This document shows positions 55,993 through 63,641 of a stretch of DNA of 64,000 nt, one piece after another; the first letter of the stretch is position 1, and every line of letters begins with the position of its first letter. Source of the DNA: Mesorhizobium sp. AR07. GTDB taxonomy: Bacteria > Pseudomonadota > Alphaproteobacteria > Rhizobiales > Rhizobiaceae. The translations under genes were made by a program, and so were the position numbers. Under the pieces are notes generated by a model. The model did not search any database and was not told the DNA's origin. It saw only the letters and a list, made by a program, of their open reading frames with translations. The DNA is taken from positions 2,914,001 through 2,978,000 of the forward strand of contig NZ_CP080525.1 of assembly GCF_024746815.1 (NCBI RefSeq), in the 5' to 3' direction.

Positions 55993-56236
55993 TCAGAGTG
56001 CTGCCGGCAGCACTGAATTGCCCGAGGCGTCGAAGAGGATGGCCTTGGCCGGGTCGGCGGCAGCCCGGCTTTCCCCGATAAGCAGCGCCTGGTCGCTATT
56101 GAGCACCGCAAGTCAAGGGCCCCCGATGCCAGTTCGCGTTGACGATCGTCGCGTTCCCGACCAGCGGGCCGCGACCGTCGCTATGTCCATAGCAGTCGAC
56201 AACCAACGCAACAGGGGAATGCGCGTAGTCGTCGTC
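55993..56236 (-). pseudogene. Frameshifted coding remnant, unknown product
   Basis: Reading leftwards after the ABC permease stop, one frame encodes a protein-like stretch (VVDCYGHSDGRGPLVGNATI, then VNANWHRGPL) that ends in a stop near 56098. In the next frame NSDQALLIGESRAAADPAKA continues directly to GNSVLPAAL and a stop at 55993. A one-base change near 56100 would join them into a C-terminal fragment of about 75 residues. The family was not recognised. Confidence 0.35.
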
Positions 56237-56239
56237 GAA

Positions 56240-57142
56240 CTATGCGCGCATGGTTTCGCGTAGGGCGCTGCGACCGCGCAGCATAGGGAGTCCCAGCGTC
56301 ACCAATACGAAGGCGGCCGTCACGACCTTCAGGTCGCTTGGCTGAAGTCCGAGCGACAGCGCCAGGGACACGAGCTGATAGTAGACCACTGCACCGACGA
56401 CCGGCGCCAGCAACTGCCGGGTCACGGTTTGCCGTCCGGTGATCGTTTCGCCGATGACCAGGGAAGCAAGGCCATTGATGAGGATGCCGGTACCCATGCC
56501 GACATCGGCATAGCCCTGCAATTGCACGATGAGCGCGCCGCCTAAGGCGGTCAGGCCCGAGGCGACACCCAATCCAACGATTGTGTATGTCCAGATGCTG
56601 ATACCGAGCGATGGCGCCAGCTCCGGATTGATGCCGATGACGCGCAGCGCCGCTCCTGCTTGCGTGGCCAGATGCCAGCGCAGTGCGACCAGAGCCACCA
56701 CGATCAGCACGGCGAAAGTGGCGACCTGCAGCCGGACGTCGGTGAGGATGGCCGGGTTGATCTGCATGAAGACGTTGTCGGTGTTGAACAAGGCGATGTT
56801 CGAGCGGCCGAGGACGCGCATGTTCACGCTGTAGAGCGCAGTGAAGACCAGGATGCCTGCCAGCAGCGAATTGATGCGAAAACGCAGGTGCACCAGCGCG
56901 GTTGCCGCGCCGGCCCCGACACCGGCGAGCATCGCGATAACGGTTGCGAACAGCGGTGGATATCCCGTCAGCAAAAGTGTGGCGCAGACGCAGCCGCCGA
57001 GCGGAAACGCACCTTCGCTGGTCAGGTCCGGAAAGCTCAGTAACCGGAACGGGATCATGATGCCGAGCACCAGGAACGAATAGATGAGGCTTTGCGACAG
57101 CGTCACCGGCACGAGATTGAGATAGGCGTGGATCACGTCCAT
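56240..57142 (-). CDS. ABC transporter permease, TrpXYZ-like system
   Basis: A 300-residue inner-membrane permease of the branched-chain/BPD_transp_2 type with eight to nine hydrophobic segments and a loop GINPELAPSLGISIWTYTIV. Partner genes (PF04392-type binding protein and ATPase) just upstream identify the system as TrpXYZ-like; such transporters take up tryptophan or other aromatic or unknown solutes. Three bases separate it from the ATPase gene. Confidence 0.87.
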   Translation of the reverse strand: MDVIHAYLNLVPVTLSQSLIYSFLVLGIMIPFRLLSFPDLTSEGAFPLGGCVCATLLLTGYPPLFATVIAMLAGVGAGAATALVHLRFRINSLLAGILVFTALYSVNMRVLGRSNIALFNTDNVFMQINPAILTDVRLQVATFAVLIVVALVALRWHLATQAGAALRVIGINPELAPSLGISIWTYTIVGLGVASGLTALGGALIVQLQGYADVGMGTGILINGLASLVIGETITGRQTVTRQLLAPVVGAVVYYQLVSLALSLGLQPSDLKVVTAAFVLVTLGLPMLRGRSALRETMRA

Positions 57143-57145
57143 GGG

Positions 57146-57958
57146 TCAGGTTCCGAGCAGCATGCGGTCGTTTTCGATTCTGAACTTTTCGACGAGATCG
57201 GCAGGCGTGAGCGTTGCCTTCTCTGTGCCGCCGATGTCGTCGCGGATGCGGCCGGCGTCCATCATGACCAACCGATTGCCGGTCTCGATCGCCTGGCGCA
57301 TGTTGTGGGTGACCATCAAAGTGGTGAGCGACTGCTCGGCGACGATCCGCAAGGTCGTCGCCATGATCAGGTCGGCGGTGCGCGGGTCCAAAGCTGCCGT
57401 ATGCTCATCGAGCAACAGCAGCGAGGGGCGCGACAATGATGCCATGATCAGGGACAGGGCCTGGCGTTGCCCGCCCGAGAGCTGGGCTACCGGTGTCGAC
57501 AGCCGGTCTTCCATGCCGAGCGACAGGCCTGCGAGCAACGCCCGGTAGCGGTCGCGCTTGGCACCGTCGAGATGGCGCGCAAAGCCCCTGTGTTGCCCGC
57601 GCTGCTCGGCCAGGGCCAGGTTTTCTTCGATGGTCATGGCCGCCGCGGTACCAATCATTGGATCCTGGAACACACGTGAGATCATGCCGGCCCGGCGATG
57701 TGCCGCAAGGCGGGTAATGTCTTGGCCGTCCAGGACGATCGAGCCGCCTTCCGGCTCGATCGCGCCCGCGATGGTGTTGAGCAGCGTCGATTTGCCGGCG
57801 CCGTTCGAGCCGATGATCACGACGAAGTCGCCGCGATTGAGCGCCAGATCCACCCCGTCGAGCGCCGGCCGTGCGCTGGCAAGGCCGGCATTGAAGGTTT
57901 TGCATAAGCCCGCGCAGACGAGCAGGGGCATGCCCATCGCTATCACTTGAGCAGCCAT
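57146..57958 (-). CDS. ABC transporter ATP-binding protein, TrpXYZ-like system
   Basis: A 270-residue ATPase with Walker A GSNGAGKST (about 50-58), signature LSGGQRQA, Walker B LLLLDEHTAALD (His after the catalytic Glu in place of the common Pro) and the switch His in MVTHNM. It overlaps the end of the binding-protein gene by 16 bases, which shows co-transcription. Confidence 0.9.
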   Translation of the reverse strand: MAAQVIAMGMPLLVCAGLCKTFNAGLASARPALDGVDLALNRGDFVVIIGSNGAGKSTLLNTIAGAIEPEGGSIVLDGQDITRLAAHRRAGMISRVFQDPMIGTAAAMTIEENLALAEQRGQHRGFARHLDGAKRDRYRALLAGLSLGMEDRLSTPVAQLSGGQRQALSLIMASLSRPSLLLLDEHTAALDPRTADLIMATTLRIVAEQSLTTLMVTHNMRQAIETGNRLVMMDAGRIRDDIGGTEKATLTPADLVEKFRIENDRMLLGT

Positions 57959-58914
57959 GGGCTGTCCTTGAGTCCTTCCGGAACCGTCAGGCCGACGGCT
58001 GCAAGTCCCTTCGGGCTGACATAGGCGTCGAAATCGTCACCTTTGGGAACATAGGGCGCGATGTCGGCCGGCTTTTCGCCCTTGAGAATTCGGTCGGCGA
58101 TATCGGCGGCATGCTCGCCGTTCTGGCGATAGGAGATGGCGTGGAAGCCGGCGAGCTGGTCCTTGAGGTCGGGAGCGTAGACCGAGTTGAACAGCGGCAG
58201 CTTGATCCGCTGCGCCACCTGCGCCACGACCGGTACCGAGGTCTGCACAACGTTGGACTGGATGAGGAAGATGGCGTCGACCTGTCCGGCGAAGGTCTGG
58301 ACACGCTGGGGCAGGTCGTTGGGATTGTCGACCGGCACGCCGACGACCTCGATCCCGGCCTTGGCCGCCGCCTTCTGGATCAGCTCCATATTGGAGGTGT
58401 CGTTGTCTTCGCCCGGATTGAACAGGGTTCCGACCTTCTTGACCCCCGGCAACACCTTCTTGAGGTAGTCGAAGGAGGCATCGAAATCGGGCAGCATGGA
58501 CGCGCCGGTACTCCAGGCCGAACCGTGCTGCCAATCCGGCACGATGCCTGCCACGACCGGGTCAACGACCGCGCCGAACACGACTGGGATCGACTTGTCG
58601 GTGATGCCGCGCACCGCTGCCTGGTTGAGCCCGGTGGTGATAGCGAGGATAAGCGCCGGATGCTTGGCCTCCACCTGCTGCAGTATCTGCGGAACGAGGC
58701 TTCGGTCGAAATTGGCGTGCTGGAAGCCGTAGGTGACGTCCTTGCCTTCGACATAGCCCAGTTCGGTCATCCGGGCCTTGAAGCCTTCGGCGACCTGATT
58801 GAGCGCGGGGTGTTCGCCGAAGCTGGCGATTTCGATCCGTTTCGGGTCGGCATGGGCAAGGCCATGCCCGGCTGTGGCCAAGACTGCCGCAAGCAGCCAC
58901 TTCATCAATTTCAC
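57943..58914 (-). CDS. ABC transporter substrate-binding protein (TrpX/PF04392 type)
   Basis: A 323-residue periplasmic binding protein. A signal peptide (WLLAAVLATAGHGLAHADP) precedes a two-lobed domain with the motifs LALNQVAEGFKARMTELGYV-like N-lobe sequence, ITDKSIPVVFGAVVDPVVAG and ISYRQNGEHAADIADRILKG, which are typical of this family. Located 21 bases after the dipeptidase-like gene. Confidence 0.88.
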   Translation of the reverse strand: MKLMKWLLAAVLATAGHGLAHADPKRIEIASFGEHPALNQVAEGFKARMTELGYVEGKDVTYGFQHANFDRSLVPQILQQVEAKHPALILAITTGLNQAAVRGITDKSIPVVFGAVVDPVVAGIVPDWQHGSAWSTGASMLPDFDASFDYLKKVLPGVKKVGTLFNPGEDNDTSNMELIQKAAAKAGIEVVGVPVDNPNDLPQRVQTFAGQVDAIFLIQSNVVQTSVPVVAQVAQRIKLPLFNSVYAPDLKDQLAGFHAISYRQNGEHAADIADRILKGEKPADIAPYVPKGDDFDAYVSPKGLAAVGLTVPEGLKDSPWLLK

Positions 58915-58935
58915 GACGCGCTCCTTAGGTTGGGT

Positions 58936-59943
58936 TTACACGGTGGACGGACGCCAGTTCTGTTCGGCGACCCGCAGGAAATTCTCGCCCAGCACGCCAA
59001 GGATGGCGGCTTCCGAATAGCCATGGCGTTCGAGGGCTTCGACGATCTCGGGCAGGACCTCCGGCTTGACGTCGGCCCAGGGCGGGCGCGGATAGCCGCG
59101 CAACGCCATCATCGGACCGGAGTCGTAAAGCTTGGTCATGAAGGGCTGGTAGAAAACGGTGTCGAGGCCGAGGCCGACATGTTCGGGCCCTACGAGCTGG
59201 GCAACGTAATCGATATGACGCATCAGGGCTGAAACGTCCGAACGGTTGTCGTCGGTCAGGAAGGCACCGATGGAGTTGATGCCGACCACGCCGCCGCGCC
59301 GGGCAAGCGCCTTGATCTGGACGTCGTCGATGTTGCGCTCGTGGTTCTTCAGCGCGCGGACGCTCGAATGGGAAAATACCACCGGCTTTTCCGACAGTTC
59401 GATGATGTCGAGCGACGTGTTGATGCCGGCGTGGCTTGCGTCGAGCATCATGCCGACGCGGTTCGCTTCGGCCACGAAAGCGCGGCCAAGCATCGAGAGA
59501 CCGGCGTCCGAGGGCTCGTGGCAGCCGTCGCCAAGCGGGTTGCGGGTGTTGTAGGCCACGATCATCCAGCGGATGCCGAGCCGGTACCAGCTGTCGATCA
59601 TGGCGGGCTCATGGGCGGCTGGGCCGGCGCCCTGCAGGTGGAAGCCTATCGCCATCTTACCCGACTGCTTGGCGGCGCGAATATCGGCCACGGATTCGAC
59701 GAACTGGTAGTCGTGAGCGCGCTGCTCGAACCAGCGCCGTTGCTGGGAGAGATGGCGGAGCGTGGGCTCCGGCCGGTCCCAATCCGCGCCGATGGTCAGC
59801 GAGAGGAAGGAGAAGCCTGCGTCGCGATAGCGGACAAGCATGTCCGGACCTTCATCAAGACATTCGGGAGTCCAGCCCACCGCACTTTCCCAGACGACCG
59901 CTTTGTCGATGAGGTTTCTGGCTGAAACTGTCACTTCGTCCAC
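58936..59943 (-). CDS. Peptidase M19 (membrane dipeptidase) family protein with altered metal site
   Basis: A 335-residue protein of the renal-dipeptidase family. Later metal or active-site residues are present (DASHAG, FSHSSVRAL, LGLD). However, the N-terminal HxD motif of typical members is replaced by DKAVVWE, and the bridging Glu of HLEG reads HLQG. It may be a peptidase with a changed metal site, or an enzyme with another activity. It is the first gene of the operon that encodes the TrpXYZ-like importer and is divergent from a LysR regulator. Confidence 0.8.
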   Translation of the reverse strand: MDEVTVSARNLIDKAVVWESAVGWTPECLDEGPDMLVRYRDAGFSFLSLTIGADWDRPEPTLRHLSQQRRWFEQRAHDYQFVESVADIRAAKQSGKMAIGFHLQGAGPAAHEPAMIDSWYRLGIRWMIVAYNTRNPLGDGCHEPSDAGLSMLGRAFVAEANRVGMMLDASHAGINTSLDIIELSEKPVVFSHSSVRALKNHERNIDDVQIKALARRGGVVGINSIGAFLTDDNRSDVSALMRHIDYVAQLVGPEHVGLGLDTVFYQPFMTKLYDSGPMMALRGYPRPPWADVKPEVLPEIVEALERHGYSEAAILGVLGENFLRVAEQNWRPSTV

Positions 59944-60019
59944 ACCCGATGAGCATTGAAGTTCATGGCGTCAGCTAATCGGCAATCTCGTTGTTGCGCT
60001 ATTGTCGGGAATGGGTTTG

Positions 60020-60041
60020 ATTGTTTCATACTTGAAACAAT
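60020..60041. promoter_or_regulatory. Palindromic operator between the dipeptidase operon and lysR
   Basis: A perfect inverted repeat ATTGTTTCA-TACT-TGAAACAAT lies 12 bases before the LysR ATG and 77 bases before the divergent dipeptidase gene. Such TTTCA/TGAAA dyads are common sites for LysR-type regulators, so it is the likely site for control of both units. Confidence 0.65.
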
Positions 60042-60053
60042 TTAGGTCCAGTC

Positions 60054-60986
60054 ATGCCGACCGCACCCGACCCATTCGATCTGATGATTTTTGCGCGTGT
60101 TGCAGAGACGGGAAGCTTCAGCGCCGCGGCCGAACGGCTTGGCCTGCCGAAGTCGACCGTGTCCCGGCGCATCTCCGTTCTCGAGAGCCAGCTCGGCGAG
60201 CGCCTGCTCCAGCGCACCACACGCCGCAATTTCCTGACCGAGATGGGCCAGCGCATCCTCATTCCGGCCGAACAGATCATCCATGAGGTGGATGCCGTCA
60301 TGGCGGTCGCCGAACACCGGCAGGTGACGCCCTCGGGACGGCTGCGCGTGTCCGTCCCCGGCGACCTGGCCGCGATCTCGCTCGCTCCGATGCTGGCGGA
60401 TTTCAGCAAGGCCTACAGCGAAATCCAGCTCGAACTCGACCTGTCGCCTCGCTATGTCGACGTGATCGGCGACGGCTTCGATCTCGCCATCCGGATCGGC
60501 GGGGAAACCCAGGATCTTCAGTTGACCACCCGACATCTGGTCGACCTTGGTATCGGTCTTTACGCGTCGCCGCTTTACACGGACCATGCCGGGGCACCCG
60601 ACACGCCCGAGGCACTGGCACGGCACGACGTCCTCGTGCTGCTCGCCGACGGCCTTCCGGTGAGCTGGTTGCTGAACAGGGACGCTCTTTCGGCTCCGGT
60701 CGACATGTCGGGCCGTCGGGTATCGGCGAATTCCTATGAACTGCTCTTCCGCCTAGCCCGGTCGGGCGCGGGCATCACCGCGATGCCGGACCTTTTCGCG
60801 CGGCCTTATCTCGCTGCCGGCGAACTCATCCGCATCCTGCCTGAATGGCGGTTGCCTCCGGCCATGGTGCGCGCCGTCTTCCCGAGCAGGCAGCTTATGC
60901 CGCGCAAGACACGGGTCTTCATCGACGCGTTGCTCAGCCATCTCAAGCCGCGCCCATTGAGGTCGGCACAGTCGCTGTCACCTTAG
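60054..60986 (+). CDS. LysR-family transcriptional regulator
   Basis: A 310-residue regulator. The N-terminal winged helix-turn-helix (AETGSFSAAAERLGLPKSTV, SRRISVLESQLGERLLQRTT) is followed by a substrate-binding domain. Divergent from the M19/ABC operon, with a palindrome in the shared gap, so it probably controls that operon and itself. Effector unknown. Confidence 0.92.
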   Translation: MPTAPDPFDLMIFARVAETGSFSAAAERLGLPKSTVSRRISVLESQLGERLLQRTTRRNFLTEMGQRILIPAEQIIHEVDAVMAVAEHRQVTPSGRLRVSVPGDLAAISLAPMLADFSKAYSEIQLELDLSPRYVDVIGDGFDLAIRIGGETQDLQLTTRHLVDLGIGLYASPLYTDHAGAPDTPEALARHDVLVLLADGLPVSWLLNRDALSAPVDMSGRRVSANSYELLFRLARSGAGITAMPDLFARPYLAAGELIRILPEWRLPPAMVRAVFPSRQLMPRKTRVFIDALLSHLKPRPLRSAQSLSP

Positions 60987-61401
60987 CCGGGTATTGCCTG
61001 CGGTGGCGTAGGACTGGGTTGCGGGGGCCTGCAACCATCTCAGGCGCGATGCCAATTCGTGCAGCGCAGCCGTCAGCTCAGCGCCACAAACCGAGGCTGA
61101 AGTTGGAGTGGTGGAATGTCCGGTTAAGATGCGTCTGTCCACCCGATCGGGCGAACGATCGAAGAACTCTTGTGGGGCCGGAAGCTGCCGGTCCGCTTTC
61201 GGGTGGGTTCGGCAGAAAGCAGTCGTTCCGTTTACGGCCCATATTGAGACGTTTAGCACCTCGGGTGCTAAGCGTCGGCTCATGGCGCCAAGCAGGCAAC
61301 CGATCACATGCCCGTGTTCCGCTTCCCTTCTCCCGCGCAAGCCTGCCACAAGCTTGTTGAGGCATTGTCTGGCTAAGGAAACCGGCAAAAGGCGGACTTT
61401 C
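60987..61401. other. 415-base gap before flgJ
   Basis: No supported gene. It contains sequence resembling degenerate rhizobial dispersed repeats (about 61100-61260) and a copy of the first half of the flagellar box (CGCGCAAG, 61334-61341) without the TA ten bases downstream. Confidence 0.45.
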
Positions 61402-61971
61402 TTGGCGATCTCTCCACCCAGCGACATCGTTATGGATGTGGCCCGAGCCGTCGACCCGACGGACATCGAGGCCGCCCGTGTCGCGCTGACGAAGCGGGCC
61501 AGTGGTGTTGCCGGGACGTTCTCGGTCGATACCGCCGCGTCGGTCGATGCCGGCTCGATCCTGTCGCGCGCCACCGCCGACAAGGTTGCGACGACCGACC
61601 CTACCAAGAAATTCAAGAAGTTCGAAGCGATGGTGCTGCAGACCTTCATCCAGAACATGCTGCCCAAGGACACCGAAGGCGTCTATGGCAAGGGCCTGGC
61701 CGGCGACATGTGGAAATCGCAGCTCGCCGAACGCGTCGCCGACGTCATGGCCGAGCACGGCGGCATCGGCATCGCCAAATCGATGCTGGCCGACCACTAT
61801 CTCGAAGGCAAGCGCGTGGTGCCGGTTGGCCCAGTTTCGGGCGGACCGGAAAAGACCGAGATCGATCAGCAGAACAGCCTGTCGACCTCGCTGGTCCACG
61901 AATTGCAGCGCAAGGCCGCGCGGTCGATCACCGGTGACGAAACGACCATCAGGACGGACATCAAGATCTAG
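61402..61971 (+). CDS. flgJ: Rod-binding protein FlgJ (CheL), without muramidase domain
   Basis: A 189-residue protein from a TTG start (LAISPPSDIVMDVARAVDP, the usual rhizobial CheL start). It contains the FlgJ rod-capping domain (KFKKFEAMVLQTFIQNMLPK, YGKGLAGDMWKSQLAERVAD) but not the C-terminal glucosaminidase of enteric FlgJ. The separate transglycosylase at 39589 probably supplies that activity. It is far from the main cluster, separated by the M19/ABC/LysR insertion. Confidence 0.9.
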   Translation: MAISPPSDIVMDVARAVDPTDIEAARVALTKRASGVAGTFSVDTAASVDAGSILSRATADKVATTDPTKKFKKFEAMVLQTFIQNMLPKDTEGVYGKGLAGDMWKSQLAERVADVMAEHGGIGIAKSMLADHYLEGKRVVPVGPVSGGPEKTEIDQQNSLSTSLVHELQRKAARSITGDETTIRTDIKI

Positions 61972-62017
61972 AGCATCTTTCCCGCAAATGCGACCGGTTC
62001 CGGGAAAGATCATGCTC
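61971..62017. repeat. Rhizobial-type palindromic intergenic repeat
   Basis: GAGC-ATCTTTCCCG (61971-61984) pairs with CGGGAAAGAT-CAT-GCTC (62001-62017) around a 16-base centre. It resembles short palindromic elements found in many copies in Rhizobiales genomes and begins in the flgJ stop codon. It could partly terminate or stabilise the message. Confidence 0.5.
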
Positions 62018-62069
62018 AAACACTGAGATAGCGCGTATCCGAGTTCAATCTAACGAGACCAGGATTCTC

Positions 62070-62495
62070 ATGGCCGATATTCCGGAATTCACCGCCAACC
62101 TGCCAGCCCGAACGACCGCGTCGGAAGCGCCGATCCCGTTCGCCCGGCCTGGAAACCTCGCCGCCATCATCGGCCGCATCGAGCAAGTGGTCGAGGAAGA
62201 AACGGCCGGGATCCGCAACACCACCAACTATGATCTCAAGGCATCGAACGCCCGCAAGAGCCGCTACCTCTACGAGTTGAACCGCGCCATGAAGGGCGGC
62301 AGCGAAGCCGAATTCCTCGAACAGCATCGCGAGGGCCTGACCCGGCTGCGCCAGAAGCTGGCCAAGAACGAGGCAGCGATCCTGGCCCACCTCAGCGCGG
62401 TCAACGAAGTCGCCACCCTGCTGCGGCACGCCATCCAGCGCGCGCAAACCGACGGCACCTACTCCGCCGGCGAGTTCGGCTGGGCGAAGGCATGA
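62070..62495 (+). CDS. FlgN-like flagellar export chaperone (candidate)
   Basis: A 141-residue helical protein. Two long helices (AAIIGRIEQVVEEETAGIRN and EFLEQHREGLTRLRQKLAKN) resemble FlgN, the chaperone of FlgK and FlgL. It follows flgJ, and an AGGA lies upstream of the ATG. No firm motif separates it from other helical chaperones. Confidence 0.65.
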   Translation: MADIPEFTANLPARTTASEAPIPFARPGNLAAIIGRIEQVVEEETAGIRNTTNYDLKASNARKSRYLYELNRAMKGGSEAEFLEQHREGLTRLRQKLAKNEAAILAHLSAVNEVATLLRHAIQRAQTDGTYSAGEFGWAKA

Positions 62496-62577
62496 TCCCG
62501 TACCGAAGGACGGCGGCGATCGTGCTCCGGCAGGCAGACTCTGCCGCGTCACGCTCGCAAGGGAATGACAAGGCCTG

Positions 62578-63093
62578 ATGATCAAGGTCATCGCCATCGC
62601 TGTCTGGATCTGCGCCGCCACGCTCGGCGCCGTGTTCTATTCGTTCCAGGCGGCCGGCGAGCGCGGCGTCGGCAAAACGCCGAAGCCGATGCTGGGCGGG
62701 CTCGACTACGTCAAGACCGACGTCATTTCGGTGCCGCTGATCCGCAATTCCTCGATCGACGGCTATTTCCTAACCAAACTCGTCTACACGGTGGAACCCG
62801 AGCAGATAAAGAAGCTGTCCATTCCGGCCGAAGCGCTCATCACCGACCAAGTCTATACCTACCTCTACTCCAATCCGCAGATCGACTTCACCAAGAAGGC
62901 GACGATCGACCTCGATGCCTTCCGCGCCGCGATCCGCGATACCGTCAACACGCGCGTCGGCGCCAATCTGGTGCATGAGGTTCTGATCGATCAGGTCAAT
63001 TTCCTGAGCAAGGACGAAATCCGCGACAACTGGCTGCGCCGCAAGAAAAACGAGACGGCGCCGGAAATGACCAAGTCGGTCAAGGGCCATTGA
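62578..63093 (+). CDS. FliL-like membrane protein (candidate)
   Basis: A 171-residue protein with one N-terminal membrane helix (VIAIAVWICAATLGAVFYSF) and a periplasmic domain with a layout like FliL: strands, then ITDQVYTYLYSNPQIDF, then a helix FRAAIRDTVNTRVGANLVHE leading to a final strand VLIDQVNFL. A true fliL lies at 29258, so this would be a second, divergent member. AAGG precedes the ATG. It may belong to the flgJ group. Confidence 0.6.
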   Translation: MIKVIAIAVWICAATLGAVFYSFQAAGERGVGKTPKPMLGGLDYVKTDVISVPLIRNSSIDGYFLTKLVYTVEPEQIKKLSIPAEALITDQVYTYLYSNPQIDFTKKATIDLDAFRAAIRDTVNTRVGANLVHEVLIDQVNFLSKDEIRDNWLRRKKNETAPEMTKSVKGH

Positions 63094-63285
63094 GCTGCCT
63101 TCCGTGACGCTGCTTGCGGCCCGATCACACCGGGACGCAACCCGCCGCGGCGATAGGAACCAACCACCGGAATTCGCGTTGACGTAAACGTCAACCCAAA
63201 GCTATATGCGACCGTGATCGCGAAACGCGGGCATGGGGCTTTGGGCACCGCTGCGCGACAGGTGCAACCAGACAAGGAGAACAGC

Positions 63286-63570
63286 GTGAGCGTTCAGGAG
63301 ATTGCCGAGAAGATCAAGTCGCGGGTGGCAAGCAGCGGTTTCGATCGTTCCGTGAAGTTCGACACCGGCGGCGATGGCGTCATCGTCATCGACGGCGCCG
63401 ATGTCTCGACCACCGACGCGCCCGCCGATTGCACCATCAAGCTCTCGCTCGACGATCTGGAGTCGCTGATTGCAGGTGACCTGAACCCGACCATGGCCTT
63501 CATGACCGGCAAGATAAAGGTCGAAGGCGACATGACTGTCGCCATGGCGCTCAGCCAGTTGATCGGCTGA
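63286..63570 (+). CDS. SCP2 sterol-binding domain protein
   Basis: A 94-residue protein made only of an SCP2 domain, starting at GTG with GGAG six bases upstream. The motifs DCTIKLSLDDLESLIAGDLN and PTMAFMTGKIKVEGDMTVAM are those of the family, which binds lipids or acyl-CoA. Stand-alone gene with its own terminator. Confidence 0.9.
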   Translation: MSVQEIAEKIKSRVASSGFDRSVKFDTGGDGVIVIDGADVSTTDAPADCTIKLSLDDLESLIAGDLNPTMAFMTGKIKVEGDMTVAMALSQLIG

Positions 63571-63585
63571 CCGCTTGTCAGACGC

Positions 63586-63616
63586 ACAAACGCCGCCCGA
63601 CGGGCGGCGTTTGTTT
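63586..63616 (+). terminator. Intrinsic terminator after the SCP2 gene
   Basis: CGCCGCCC (63591-63598) pairs with GGGCGGCG (63602-63609), extended by flanking A/T pairs, with a T-rich tail. It lies between convergent genes and can serve both strands. Confidence 0.8.
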
Positions 63617-63641
63617 GGATAAAGACACAAGCGCGCCCGCT

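Larger units (their letters stand above)
54860..56239. other. Decayed intergenic region
   Basis: About 1.4 kb with no intact gene beyond the small GcrA-like ORF. Several stretches look like degenerate dispersed sequence of Rhizobiales genomes, and a frameshifted coding remnant lies at the right end. Long open frames here are interrupted, short, and lack ribosome binding sites. Confidence 0.5.

Noticed and set aside
61334..61356. Eighth copy of the flagellar box upstream of flgJ
   Set aside because: CGCGCAAG is present but the TA at ten bases is not, and it lies in repeat-like DNA; not counted.
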